From contig CAIMVM010000367.1 in NCBI GenBank assembly GCA_903844895.1, forward strand, positions 1 through 33,848: DNA of 33,848 nucleotides. Reading direction: 5' to 3'. The DNA is from an uncultured Pseudomonadota bacterium (GTDB lineage Bacteria; Bdellovibrionota_B; Oligoflexia; Oligoflexales; CAIMVM01). The position numbers were made by a program, and so were the translations under genes. Shown here piece after piece: positions 1 to 10,517 of the stretch (the stretch's first letter is position 1; the number at the start of each line of letters is the position of its first letter). The notes under the pieces are model-generated. The model saw only the letters and a program-made list of their open reading frames with translations, searched no databases and was not told the origin of the DNA.

Positions 1-1019
1 TCACCTCTTAAGTCATTATACACCTCAGCCAATGATTCGGCTGCTTTTGCCCAAGTTCGCTGCTTGATTTTTTGTGTGAGCTCTTGGCTTGGCCGGGCGT
101 CAATACATCTCTCTACGGCTTGGGCCCACTCCTCAACGTGATATCCTTCGCGCCCCTCGCCGAACTCTACGGTTTCATCGATACCAGAGCCCCTATGAAA
201 AACGACCGGAACTCCGTGGGCATTGGCTTCCGCAGCTGGCAGGCAAAAGCCTTCATATTGGCTTGGGTGCACCAACACAAAAGCTTTGCGGTAAAGCTCC
301 GCCAGTTCACTTTGCTGTAGCGAAGACTTGATCACCAATTGACCGCTCTCACAAAGCTTGGAAAACATGCCCGACATGAGCTGGGCGCCCCTAGCATCCG
401 TGACGAGAACAGCTTTTAGGCCCATGTATTCTGATATTTTGGCAAAAAATTCGAGGTGTTTGTAGATTTCGAAACGCCCCACGCACAGCAAATGCTCCTT
501 TACGGAATCAGAACTTGCGCTCCAGGGCGGATAGCCATTGGAAATCACATGAATTTTCTCCTCTGAGACACCTTCTCGGACAAGTGTTTCCTTGGTCCAA
601 TGGGAAACTGCAATCACCCGGTCTGCGCTCTTTGCCACGTGCTTATAAATCGCTTTAAATAGAACTCCATAGCGAGTGGAATCTGATGTCAAAACCGGTA
701 TCAAGTCATGAATGGTGATGACTGAGCGAATGCTTCTTCTAAGTTTGATCACAGGACCATTTATATTGGAGAGCCCATGCAAAATGCTACCCTGGGGAAG
801 AAGATAGGGTCGAATTTGCGGCAGAGGGAATTTATTTTCCGAAAGACCTCCTCTACGGAGCGCCTCCCCTATTTCGAGTCCGTTAAAAAGCTTAGGGGTC
901 CAGCCGAAATTCACCAAATGCTCGCTTAGATTTCTGCCATAGCTGCCTATACCGCTATGGGGCGAAGACAGGCCTAGATCGTCCCAAATCAGAGTCTTGG
1001 AGATGTCCTTAGAAGTCAT
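1..1019 (-). CDS. GT4-like glycosyltransferase (GT-B fold), C-terminus cut by window edge
   Basis: Read on the minus strand from ATG at 1019; 339 codons are open and no stop occurs before the left edge, so the C-terminus is missing. The N-terminus has the glycine-rich acceptor-site loop (PHSGIGSYGRNL), and the C-terminal half has the GT4 EX7E motif in YEGFCLPAAEA (E256 and E264), followed by HGVPVV. That pattern marks a retaining, nucleotide-sugar-dependent glycosyltransferase, often of the mannosyl or rhamnosyl type in LPS O-antigen or capsule assembly. The specific donor and acceptor cannot be read from sequence. The AGGA before the start lies only about 2 bases from the ATG, so the ribosome binding site is poorly placed, but I see no better in-frame start upstream. 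It follows the atp terminator in the same direction and is probably transcribed separately. Confidence 0.85.
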   Translation of the reverse strand, partial: MTSKDISKTLIWDDLGLSSPHSGIGSYGRNLSEHLVNFGWTPKLFNGLEIGEALRRGGLSENKFPLPQIRPYLLPQGSILHGLSNINGPVIKLRRSIRSVITIHDLIPVLTSDSTRYGVLFKAIYKHVAKSADRVIAVSHWTKETLVREGVSEEKIHVISNGYPPWSASSDSVKEHLLCVGRFEIYKHLEFFAKISEYMGLKAVLVTDARGAQLMSGMFSKLCESGQLVIKSSLQQSELAELYRKAFVLVHPSQYEGFCLPAAEANAHGVPVVFHRGSGIDETVEFGEGREGYHVEEWAQAVERCIDARPSQELTQKIKQRTWAKAAESLAEVYNDLRG

Positions 1020-1104
1020 ATCCTGTCTTTCATTGCCTTGGATGTAATCGTGGCGCTTAAAAGACCATAGTACCCTACTGATGGAACAAAATCGAATGGA
1101 TGCG

Positions 1105-1133
1105 AAAAAAAACCGAGGATAGCTTCCTCGGTT
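1105..1133 (-). terminator. Rho-independent terminator of the atp operon
   Basis: A perfect 9-bp stem (AACCGAGGA paired with TCCTCGGTT, 1111-1119 with 1125-1133) encloses a 5-base loop. On the minus strand it is followed by a run of T residues. It begins 9 bases beyond the atpC stop, so it closes the b'-b-delta-alpha-gamma-beta-epsilon operon. Confidence 0.9.
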
Positions 1134-1141
1134 CTTTTCTA

Positions 1142-1552
1142 TTAACGCTGACTCATTTCCGCAAGTTTCTTTCGCGCTCGCGCTCGCTCAAGGGCCGCAA
1201 GGGCCCGTGAAATATCCAGGGCCTCCTCAGTTCTTGATACAAGCCTCTGAGCTGCCCTTTTTTCGGCGCTTTCAGCCCTTTGGCTGTCAATTTTAGATAT
1301 GTCTTCAATCACACTGACCAGGAGAGTTACCGAATTCTGATACACTTCGATATATCCGCCAGACACAAAAAAGCTTTTTTTGTCTTGGCCCCTGATCTCT
1401 AACTGTCCAATCCCTAGTGATGACACGAGGGCATTGTGATTGTAACGCACGCCGATGTATCCCTTAGAAGTAGGAACGCTCACCTCTTCTGCGCTTCCTT
1501 CAAACAAAGTGGCGGAAGGTGAAATTACTTTAACGTTTAAAACGTTATCCAT
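1142..1552 (-). CDS. atpC: ATP synthase F1 epsilon subunit
   Basis: This 136-residue protein is the epsilon subunit of the F1 central stalk, which couples rotation to catalysis and can inhibit ATP hydrolysis. Residues 1-85 form the typical N-terminal beta-sandwich, starting MDNVLNVKVISPSATLFEG and including the family pattern SVPTSKGYIGVRYNHNALVSSL. Residues 90-136 are the charged, alanine-rich two-helix C-terminal domain. The length is normal for the family. The ATG at 1552 has a strong AAGGAG about 7 bases upstream. It is the last gene of the operon, 40 bases after atpD, and is followed directly by the terminator. Confidence 0.95.
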   Translation of the reverse strand: MDNVLNVKVISPSATLFEGSAEEVSVPTSKGYIGVRYNHNALVSSLGIGQLEIRGQDKKSFFVSGGYIEVYQNSVTLLVSVIEDISKIDSQRAESAEKRAAQRLVSRTEEALDISRALAALERARARKKLAEMSQR

Positions 1553-1592
1553 CAGAATGCTCCTTAAACTTTAACCCAAAAACAATCACCAA

Positions 1593-3884
<2,292 letters not shown>

Positions 3885-3885
<1 letters not shown>

Positions 3886-5396
3886 TATGCACCAAACCTC
3901 AAATCGAAGTCAGAAACTGCCTGACGAAGTTTTTCTTCAAGATCGCCAGAGAGCTTTGCTCCCCCACGAATGGAATCTAGTACCGCAGCGTGTGAAGACT
4001 TCAAGTAGTCATATAGTCCCACTTCAAACTCACGTAGGCGAGACACGTCGTACTTATCTAAAAAGCCTTTAGTTGCCGCATAAAGAATAGAAACCTGAAG
4101 CGCCACATCCAAAGGCGCATATTGAGGCTGCTTTAAAATCTCAACTAATACTTTTCCACGACGAAGAGTCTTTTGAGTCGCTTCATCAAGGTCTGAGCCG
4201 AATTGGGAAAAAGCAGCTAGCTCTCTGTACTGAGCAAGCTCAAGCCGAAGAGTTCCCGAAATGGACTTCATAGCAGCAATTTGTGCTGAGCCACCCACTC
4301 GAGATACCGACTGCCCAGCGTTCATTGCAGGACGAACACCTGAGAAAAATAAGTCAGATTCTAAGAAAATTTGGCCGTCAGTAATGGAAATAACGTTTGT
4401 TGGTACATAGGCGGAAATGTCTCCAGCCTGAGTTTCAATGATAGGAAGAGCGGTTATGGAGCCATTGCCTAGATCATCGTTCAGTTTGCAGGCGCGCTCT
4501 AAAAGGCGGCTATGAATGTAAAATACGTCGCCAGGATAAGCTTCGCGTCCTGGGGGTCTGCGTAGAAGAAGAGACAATTCGCGGTAAGCTGCAGCTTGCT
4601 TAGAAAGGTCATCATAAACGATGAGCGCATGCTCTTTGTTTTTCATGAACCACTCAGCCATAGCAACACCCGCATAGGGTGCTAAAAACTGCATGGGGGC
4701 TGGGTCAGTCGCTGGCGCAGATACGATGATAGTATAATCAAGGGCGCCATTTTTCTTGAGGCGGTCGACGATCTGAGCCACGGTGGACTGCTTTTGTCCG
4801 ATCGCAACATAGATACAAATTACGCCCTTACCTTTTTGATTGATAATCGTATCCAAAGCAACGGTCGTCTTGCCGGTTTGGCGATCGCCGATGATAAGTT
4901 CACGCTGTCCTCGGCCAATTGGCGTCATTGCGTCGATACATTTTAAGCCTGTCTGTAACGGCTCATGAACTGATTTACGAGCAATAATACCTGGGGCTTT
5001 AACTTCTACTTGGCCTTTTTCTGAACCTTCAATAGGACCCAGACCATCAAGGGGTACGCCTAGGGCATCGACAACACGGCCCAATAGACCGCGGCCCACA
5101 GGAACGGAATTAATTGTTTTTAAGCGGCGCACAGAGTCGCCTTCGCTTACTCCATCAGCGGTACCAAACAGGGCCACACCTACGTTGTCTTCTTCGAGGT
5201 TCAATACGACGCCTTTTGAGCCGTTTTGAAACTCAACCATTTCACCAGCCATCGCGCCTTCAAGCCCATATACACGGGCAATACCGTCGCCAACAGAAAG
5301 TACAGATCCTGTTTCTTCAAGTTGTACCTTCGTCCCGAAGGTCTTGATGCGGTCACTTATGATCTTGCTAACTTCTTCAATCTTGATTTTTTCCAT
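3885..5396 (-). CDS. atpA: ATP synthase F1 alpha subunit
   Basis: The 503-residue alpha subunit carries the non-catalytic nucleotide sites of F1 and contributes the arginine finger to the catalytic sites. Walker A is GDRQTGKT at 170-177. VIYVAIGQK-type sequence ([16 protein letters not shown]), the Walker B region [13 protein letters not shown] and the signature block [17 protein letters not shown] are all present. The N-terminal beta-barrel includes [15 protein letters not shown]. The start ATG at 5396 has GAGG about 10 bases upstream. It lies 12 bases after atpH and overlaps atpG by one base. The length equals that of typical bacterial alpha subunits. Confidence 0.97.
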
Positions 5397-5408
5397 GTCT
5401 TTTTGGCC

Positions 5409-5945
5409 TCACTGAACTGCAAATGCAGTTAATTTATCTAATTTTGTTTGAACACTCATATCAATTAATTTATTGCCCACCCTTACTTTAAATCCTCCGT
5501 ACACAGCAGGATCTATTTTTTGATTTAGCAATAGCTTGATATTTAACTTTTGCTGTGCGGCTTCGGTTATCTGCTTCATCGTTAGATCGTCCAATGGGAC
5601 CGCTGAAATCACCTCTCCCTCAGCTATGTTTTTTGAAGCAAGTATAAGGTCTTTGAGTTGTTCTGTAATTGCTGGAATCAACTCTATTCGACCAGATTCA
5701 AGTAGCACACCCACGAAATTGTAAATCGTTTTGTCTGCTTTCACTTTATCTAAGCAATACTCTAAAAGATCTTTCTTAAACCCTTTGGGCATTACTGGGC
5801 TCTTTAAAATTCTACCAGCATCTGCCATTGTAAACACTTCAGTCATTTCCCGAAGAGCGGCTAAACCTCGATCTGCAGCCTCAGCTGAGCCGAGGGCCGT
5901 CATAAGGGCCTTAGCATATCGCGAAGAAAGCGCTTGAGTATTCAT
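5409..5945 (-). CDS. atpH: ATP synthase F1 delta subunit
   Basis: This 178-residue protein is the delta (OSCP-type) subunit that joins the top of the F1 hexamer to the peripheral b stalk. The N-terminal helical bundle begins with the characteristic SSRYAKALMTALG. The C-terminus holds the conserved GGFKVRVGNKLIDMSVQTKLDKL, typical of delta subunits, where the last helix contacts b. ATG at 5945 has AAGGA about 7 bases upstream. It lies 8 bases after atpF and 12 bases before atpA, within one operon. The length is normal. Confidence 0.94.
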   Translation of the reverse strand: MNTQALSSRYAKALMTALGSAEAADRGLAALREMTEVFTMADAGRILKSPVMPKGFKKDLLEYCLDKVKADKTIYNFVGVLLESGRIELIPAITEQLKDLILASKNIAEGEVISAVPLDDLTMKQITEAAQQKLNIKLLLNQKIDPAVYGGFKVRVGNKLIDMSVQTKLDKLTAFAVQ

Positions 5946-5953
5946 GATATTCC

Positions 5954-6550
5954 TTACGCTTGAGTTATATTAGAAATTAAAGATTGGCTATATTTTTGGC
6001 CTCGCTCACCACTTAATTCTGAAGCCACTTTGGTGATGATCTCATTTTTGATGGAGCCAATGATTTCTTTTTCGAGCGCTCTTTTAGCCTCTGCTAGTTC
6101 TGTTGCTGCGATACGCTTCGCTTCCAAATTGATGTGGGCAGCTAGAGCGCGAGCTTCATTTAAAATGCGCTCGCTTTCCTTTAACGCATCTTCGGTGCCC
6201 TTGGCAACAATGTCCGCTACTTCTTTTTCAAGGACCGAATTTCGCAATTTAGCCTCAGCTAATTGGGCTTCGGCTTCTTTTTTTAATTTTTCAGCCTCCG
6301 CCTTCAAATCCAAATAAGATTGTCTTTTTGCAGTCATGGCTTTCTTGATGGGCCCTTTCAAAAACAAGTAGGCCAACAAAGCAAAAACTAAAAAATTAAA
6401 GGTAGGAATAAATTGTCCCATGATGGGATCAAATGCGTGCGCTGCGTGCGCTTCTGTGGCGTGTGATGTCTGATCTGACCCTTGCGTCTCTGTGCCAGGG
6501 GTTGTCTGATCTGGCGCATGTTCTGTGGAAGGATTGTTTTCGTTTTCCAT
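5954..6550 (-). CDS. atpF: ATP synthase F0 subunit b with acidic N-terminal extension
   Basis: This is a 198-residue peripheral-stalk subunit. A single membrane segment lies at about 48-64 (PTFNFLVFALLAYLFL), followed by KGPIKKAMTAKRQ and a long alanine/lysine/glutamate-rich coiled coil (about 75-175) that reaches to delta. It is unusual in having about 40 residues before the membrane helix, rich in Thr, Glu, Gln, His and Ala. Typical b subunits have only a few residues there. No signal peptide is seen. With the neighbouring gene at 6561-6992 it gives two different b-type subunits, as in b/b' heterodimer stalks. GAGG lies about 8 bases before the ATG. The gene starts 10 bases after b'. Confidence 0.9.
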   Translation of the reverse strand: MENENNPSTEHAPDQTTPGTETQGSDQTSHATEAHAAHAFDPIMGQFIPTFNFLVFALLAYLFLKGPIKKAMTAKRQSYLDLKAEAEKLKKEAEAQLAEAKLRNSVLEKEVADIVAKGTEDALKESERILNEARALAAHINLEAKRIAATELAEAKRALEKEIIGSIKNEIITKVASELSGERGQKYSQSLISNITQA

Positions 6551-6560
6551 ATGGGAAGCC

Positions 6561-6992
6561 TCAGTTTAACAGTTTTTTAAAGATCTCATCGGACAAGGGG
6601 CCAAGAATTTCCTTGGACTTGGCGCGCTCTGAACTCAAATTGCTTTTTAAATCCGTCCTAAAACTATCTAAAAAACTCTGAGACTCTTCAGTAGCTGTCG
6701 CTGTAATTTGGTTTTGCTGTTTTTGGGCTTGCTCCCGCGCAGACTTTATTGTGCTGCGGGCCCGCTCAAGAGCTGCGCTTGTCTTTTGTTTTATGGTTTC
6801 AGAAATCGCCGCTACTTCTTTGAGTGTGCGACGCGCCTCATCTTGATTGCCCACCGTGTCTTGGTCACGAGCGGCCTTCAGTTTTTGATAAGGCTTTAAA
6901 ATAAGAGTATTTACCAACCAAACGTTGGTCATAAATATCCCTGTTTGCACCACCAATAATGTCGGGTTTGGCACTAGACTTAACTCAGCCAT
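6561..6992 (-). CDS. ATP synthase F0 subunit b' (second b-type stalk subunit)
   Basis: This 143-residue protein has one N-terminal membrane helix (about residues 10-33, LLVVQTGIFMTNVWLVNTLI), then LKPYQKLKAARDQ and a long charged coiled coil rich in Glu, Gln, Arg and Ala. That is the build of an F0 b or b' subunit. It is the first gene of the seven-gene F1 stalk/catalytic operon and is likely the partner of the longer b subunit downstream. The ATG at 6992 is preceded by AGCAGG about 8 bases away. The 150 bases upstream, up to parB, presumably hold the operon promoter. I found only a weak candidate there (TTGTTA, 17-base spacer, TATTCA on the minus strand). Confidence 0.85.
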   Translation of the reverse strand: MAELSLVPNPTLLVVQTGIFMTNVWLVNTLILKPYQKLKAARDQDTVGNQDEARRTLKEVAAISETIKQKTSAALERARSTIKSAREQAQKQQNQITATATEESQSFLDSFRTDLKSNLSSERAKSKEILGPLSDEIFKKLLN

Positions 6993-7142
6993 ATGTACAC
7001 CTGCTGGAAAAAAAACAAGTTAAAACTCGGGCGAATGAATACCTAAAAACACTTACTTTAACAAGCACTAAAGATAAAATATTCCAGAGGCATCAGGCAC
7101 AGCCAACCTGTGTAAGTCTTGAACATTTTACCCTAGGACTTT

Positions 7143-8081
7143 TTAGCGCAACTTTGACCCTACTAAACCCATAATGCGCTCTAGTTCGTTTGATGAAAAA
7201 TAAGACAGCACTATGGTGCCCCGAGTCCCATTTCCCGTGAGTCTGACTTTGGTCCTAAGATGGGCCCGCAGGTTTTCAGCCAGGTGAAGAAGATCGTTGG
7301 ACTTTCTTGTATCATTCTGATTTTCCTTGGCTTTTTCACCTTTTTTGAAGGTTTTGCATAGCTGTTCTGTTTGCCTAACATTAAGCTCGCGCTCTAAAAC
7401 TAGCTTTCTTGCGGCCATGATTCTGTCCTTGGACTCTAGGCCTAGAAGAGCGCGCGCGTGTCCCATGGTAAGTTTCTTGTTGATTAAGTCATCCTGTACT
7501 TCAAGGGGTAGGCTCAGAAGGCGCAAGATATTCGTGATCGTCGGCCTTTCCTTTCCTACTGCTAGGGCACAAGCTTCTTGGGTTAAGCCATGTTCTTTGA
7601 TTAAAGCGTCATAGGCTGCGGCCTCTTCAATAACATTCAGGTCGGAACGCTGAATATTTTCGATCAATGCAATGCGCAGATACTCTTCCGGATTGATTTC
7701 TTTCACAATCACTGGAATTTTCTTCATGCCAGCAAGCTTAGAAGCTCGAAGTCGTCGTTCGCCTGCTATAAGTATGTATTGGTTGCCATTTCTAGACACT
7801 ATAACAGGCTGTAGCACCCCGTCTTTGCGAATAGAGTTTGCTAGGTCTTCAAGTTCCTGATTATTAAAATGTTTTCGTGGCTGATTGGGGTTGGTAATGA
7901 TTGACGCCGGATCCAGTTCAATGATGGCTCCCACTACTTGATTTCCAAGTGTGGGATTTCCCGCCTGCCCCATCGCAGGGCTTGAAACTAGATTCCCATT
8001 TGCCTGGGGGGCCCCACCGCCAAAAAGTGACTCAATTCCTTTTCCTAAACCGCCTTTTCTGCTTTTATCGATAGAAGTCAT
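7143..8081 (-). CDS. parB: Chromosome partitioning protein ParB (CTP-dependent clamp)
   Basis: This 312-residue ParB loads at parS, binds CTP and spreads on DNA to mark the origin for ParA. The N-terminus has the ParA-contact segment GGLGKGIESLFGG (about 10-23). Box I is NPNQPRKHF, box II GERRLRA lies at 107-113, and the CTP-site motif ENIQR is at 141-145. A helix-turn-helix that reads parS lies at about 164-190 (LTQEACALAVGKERPTITN), and the C-terminal dimerisation region at about 255-312. It starts at the parA stop with a one-base overlap (TAATG), so the two are translationally coupled. Four likely target sites lie just upstream of parA. Confidence 0.95.
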   Translation of the reverse strand: MTSIDKSRKGGLGKGIESLFGGGAPQANGNLVSSPAMGQAGNPTLGNQVVGAIIELDPASIITNPNQPRKHFNNQELEDLANSIRKDGVLQPVIVSRNGNQYILIAGERRLRASKLAGMKKIPVIVKEINPEEYLRIALIENIQRSDLNVIEEAAAYDALIKEHGLTQEACALAVGKERPTITNILRLLSLPLEVQDDLINKKLTMGHARALLGLESKDRIMAARKLVLERELNVRQTEQLCKTFKKGEKAKENQNDTRKSNDLLHLAENLRAHLRTKVRLTGNGTRGTIVLSYFSSNELERIMGLVGSKLR

Positions 8082-8884
8082 TAGATGGACACCTCATTGG
8101 AAGTTGATCGAACGCCTAGCTTTTTATATTTTGCAACCACTGCCTTAGCTAATTCCATGTAGGCAAGTGCTCCTTTACTTGAAATGTCATACAGAATAAC
8201 GGGCTTGCCATGACTTGGAGCCTCAGAAACCTTAACGCTTCTTGGTATAACCACTTCGAAAACTTGATTGCCAAAGTGTTTTCTCGCCTCATTTTCTACA
8301 TCTCGGCTCAATTTATTGCGACGATCATACATGGTCAATAGTATGCCTTCTATAACCAAGGTCGGATTGATTCGCTGTTGAATCAGTCCGATAGTCTTCA
8401 TAAGTTGGGTTAAGCCTTCTAAGGCGTAGTATTCACACTGCAATGGGATAAGTACAGAGTGAGATGCTGCCAATGCGTTGATCGTAAGTAATCCTAAAGC
8501 TGGGGGACAGTCCAATATGATATAGTCATATACTTTTCCTACTTCAGCCAGGGCGTCTCGAAGCCTCATTTCGCGGCCGATCATTGATACTAATTCGACT
8601 TCGGCTCCGATAAGATCCTGGGTGGCTGGTGCTATATCCAGATATTTTAGCTCTGTTTTTAGAATTATCTCTTTTATGGAGATTTCGTCCACCATAACAT
8701 TATAAATACTATGGCTGACATCTTGTTGATAAATGCCTAATCCACTGCAAGAGTTCGATTGGGGGTCCATATCTACTAGTAAAACTTTTTTTTCTGCCGC
8801 CGCAAGTGACGCGGACAGATTAACTGCGGTAGTTGTTTTTCCAACCCCGCCCTTTTGGTTTGATATGGCGATTATCTGTGCCAT
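8081..8884 (-). CDS. parA: Chromosome partitioning ATPase ParA
   Basis: This is a 267-residue ParA/MinD-superfamily ATPase that drives movement of the ParB-bound origin. The deviant Walker A motif KGGVGKTT lies at residues 11-18, the A' motif in VLLVDMDPQ (D38, D40), and Walker B in DYIILDCPP. The frame is open 19 codons further upstream, but the start at 8884 ([13 protein letters not shown]) fits the family exactly and has AAGGGG about 8 bases ahead. A plausible promoter and the first parS copy lie directly upstream. Length and motifs indicate a chromosomal (Soj-type) ParA without an N-terminal DNA-binding domain. Confidence 0.95.
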   Translation of the reverse strand: MAQIIAISNQKGGVGKTTTAVNLSASLAAAEKKVLLVDMDPQSNSCSGLGIYQQDVSHSIYNVMVDEISIKEIILKTELKYLDIAPATQDLIGAEVELVSMIGREMRLRDALAEVGKVYDYIILDCPPALGLLTINALAASHSVLIPLQCEYYALEGLTQLMKTIGLIQQRINPTLVIEGILLTMYDRRNKLSRDVENEARKHFGNQVFEVVIPRSVKVSEAPSHGKPVILYDISSKGALAYMELAKAVVAKYKKLGVRSTSNEVSI

Positions 8885-8923
8885 TTGGCCACCCCTTTTC
8901 AAAAGCATGATTTTGTACTCTTG

Positions 8924-8950
8924 TTTATACCATGAGGCCAATTATTGCAA
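8924..8950 (-). promoter_or_regulatory. Candidate parAB promoter
   Basis: On the minus strand, TTGCAA (8950-8945) and TATAAA (8929-8924) are 15 bases apart, shorter than the ideal 17. A start about 7 bases further on would leave an untranslated leader of about 33 bases before the parA ATG at 8884. The first parS copy begins about 10 bases upstream of the -35 element, a position where spreading ParB could repress its own operon. Confidence 0.4.
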
Positions 8951-8959
8951 CTGAGTTCA

Positions 8960-8975
8960 TGTTCCACGTGGAACT
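8960..8975. promoter_or_regulatory. parS site 1
   Basis: The perfect palindrome GTTCCACGTGGAAC (8961-8974) is flanked by t on both sides. It differs from the Bacillus-type parS consensus TGTTTCACGTGAAACA only at one symmetrical base pair in each arm. It is the copy nearest to parA, just upstream of its candidate promoter. Confidence 0.9.
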
Positions 8976-9046
8976 TTGACGACCTCCTTGCTTGGAAAGC
9001 GAAATGAAAACCCCTTTCCGACAGGGTGAAGTCACGGCAATTTCAT

Positions 9047-9062
9047 GGTTCCACGTGGAACA
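9047..9062. promoter_or_regulatory. parS site 2
   Basis: The same 14-bp palindrome GTTCCACGTGGAAC lies at 9048-9061, flanked by g and a. The centre is 87 bases from that of site 1. Confidence 0.9.
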
Positions 9063-9158
9063 TGGGCCTTGCCCGTCAAAAACCTTTTAAAGGAGCATTT
9101 AAAATTCCCAATAGAGGAATAGGCGGCTCGCCGACGGCGAATTTCTGTCTATCGACGT

Positions 9159-9180
9159 CCATGTTCCACGTGGAACATGG
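9159..9180. promoter_or_regulatory. parS site 3 (22-bp perfect palindrome)
   Basis: The 14-bp core lies at 9163-9176. Here the symmetry extends four bases further on each side (CCAT before, ATGG after), giving an uninterrupted 22-bp palindrome and a full match to the 16-bp form TGTTCCACGTGGAACA. It is 115 bases from site 2 and is the most symmetrical of the four copies. Confidence 0.92.
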
Positions 9181-9309
9181 CCCCGCTCTTCCCACATTAA
9201 TTCTTTTTAATGGGCTGCCGTCTTTCCCACAAAAAAATCTCGAATGATTTGCTGACCCATTTCGAAGGTGAAAAACATACTACCAAGAAATTCTATCTCG
9301 ATCGCTGAA

Positions 9310-9325
9310 GGTTCCACGTGGAACA
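9310..9325. promoter_or_regulatory. parS site 4
   Basis: The 14-bp core GTTCCACGTGGAAC lies at 9311-9324, flanked by g and a, 148 bases from site 3. Spacing between the four sites grows steadily away from parA (87, 115, 148 bases). Confidence 0.9.
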
Positions 9326-10175
9326 TAGATAAAAGATGTGGCCCTTTTATAAAACGCTTTTTCACCTGTCTCTGTCTCAAAATATAGAAAATAAAGACGA
9401 AATGTAACAAATACCCGCTATAAGGGCGCCGAACGGTTGCCATTACGTTTCATCTTGAAATCCATGGGTGGATCTGCAAAAAATCGCGTTATTTTTTAAA
9501 AAATCACTAGATTTTCGAGATATTTTATCAAAAAAAGAAATTTTTCTATGATTTTTCAAAATTTAGCTCAAATTTGCAAAAAAACCGGCATTTATACTTA
9601 AATAACGCCAAATTATTGCGAATTTTCCACAAATTCTTATGTTTATCTTTGTTTCCGTACAAATAACACTAAATTTTAGGAATGAACGCGGTTTGCTCAA
9701 TTATCGGGCACCCTTAGCCCGGCCGTTGCTCCTTGGCGGCCAACTTGTAATAAATCTGGGGAGATCCGTGGCTGGGGCTGAAAGAAAGGGTCGAAATCTT
9801 ATGAAAACTTGGCATTATTTCTATATCTACAAGTAATCACGCGAGTGCCAAAAGGGGTAAAACTGGATAGAGACGTAGCGAAGAAACAGTTTCTCCCATT
9901 TGATATTATAAAAAAACATCCATGGTTTTTCAGCCGGCCTTTGCGGTAAGAAGATGTCAAAAGAGCAAAAAAGTATTGCAACCTAAGATCTAAACGCTTG
10001 TGAAATGCTGAAAAAACGCGGGTTTTCCTGGGGAAAAGTCGATCTAAGTTAGAACATCCTAGGATGTGTGAAGGAATGTAAATGGGCGCTTCTAGATGAT
10101 GATAAAGCGCTTACCAGAGGGGGGGGTGAAATGCCAGAGGAGTTGTTCAAAACTCAAAAAACAAATATTGCCCAC

Positions 10176-10216
10176 AAAAAAACCGGTTTAGCGAAATGGA
10201 TTTCGCCTTACCGGTT
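10176..10216 (-). terminator. Rho-independent terminator after atpE
   Basis: Read on the minus strand, AACCGGT pairs with ACCGGTT, and an inner GCGAAAT pairs with ATTTCGC around a two-base turn. The hairpin is followed directly by a run of eight T residues. It ends the AtpZ-AtpI-a-c gene set about 37 bases after the atpE stop. Confidence 0.9.
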
Positions 10217-10252
10217 GAGGAATCTTCTCATTTACTTTTCGTTGACCAAACT

Positions 10253-10486
10253 CTAGAACTTGCCTACGAGCATGATAGCGATAATAAAAGAAAGAATCGC
10301 TTGGAATTCCATAAATGCTAGACCAAGAAGGAAGGGAGTAAATACATCGTCCTTAGAAGATGGATTACGCGCAATTCCTTCAAATGCAGCTGCTGCAGCG
10401 CGTCCTTGGCCGCCAGCGGCACCGAAAGCTCCTAGACCAATAGCTAGACCTGCTGCTATGGCAATTAAACCGGCTTGTGATTCCAT
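10253..10486 (-). CDS. atpE: ATP synthase F0 c subunit
   Basis: This 77-residue hairpin of two membrane helices forms the rotor ring. Helix 1 (about 6-30) is glycine/alanine-rich (AAGLAIGLGAFGAAGGQG), the polar loop has RNPSSKDD, and helix 2 carries the ion-carrying carboxylate in GLAFMEFQAI. The residue after that Glu is Phe rather than Ser, so the classical sodium-binding pattern is not complete and proton coupling is likely. The frame contains an ATG five codons earlier, but AAGGAG overlaps that codon and sits 6 bases before the ATG at 10486, which is therefore the real start. It is the last gene of its operon. Confidence 0.93.
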   Translation of the reverse strand: MESQAGLIAIAAGLAIGLGAFGAAGGQGRAAAAAFEGIARNPSSKDDVFTPFLLGLAFMEFQAILSFIIAIMLVGKF

Positions 10487-10517
10487 GATAAACTCCTTCA
10501 TAAATTAAACACACTGA

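Larger units (their letters stand above)
8885..10252. other. 1.37-kb non-coding origin-proximal region with parS cluster
   Basis: No open frame here looks like a protein. The left part (8960-9325) holds four parS copies. About 9470-9640 is extremely A/T-rich with many A and T runs and a near-consensus DnaA box TTTTCCACA at 9623-9631. From 9640 to 10170 the sequence is mixed, with a GGCCG/CGGCC hairpin near 9720-9740 and a 14-bp palindrome at 10054-10067. The atpE terminator closes the region at 10176-10216. I recognise no tRNA, rRNA or named small RNA. It may form part of the origin or centromere architecture, but that is inference. Confidence 0.6.

Noticed and set aside
72-331. Two plus-strand open frames near the left edge
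   Set aside because: Both are shadows of the minus-strand glycosyltransferase, whose EX7E motif region lies in the same DNA.
9207-9443. A 78-residue minus-strand open frame across parS site 4
   Set aside because: The peptide contains MFHVEP, which is simply the translated parS palindrome. The rest has no family resemblance and no ribosome binding site. Open frames of this kind arise by chance over parS sites.
9639-10256. Short open frames (60-65 residues) in the non-coding region
   Set aside because: They lack recognisable domains, good ribosome binding sites or plausible composition, and they overlap each other in opposite directions or the atpE terminator.
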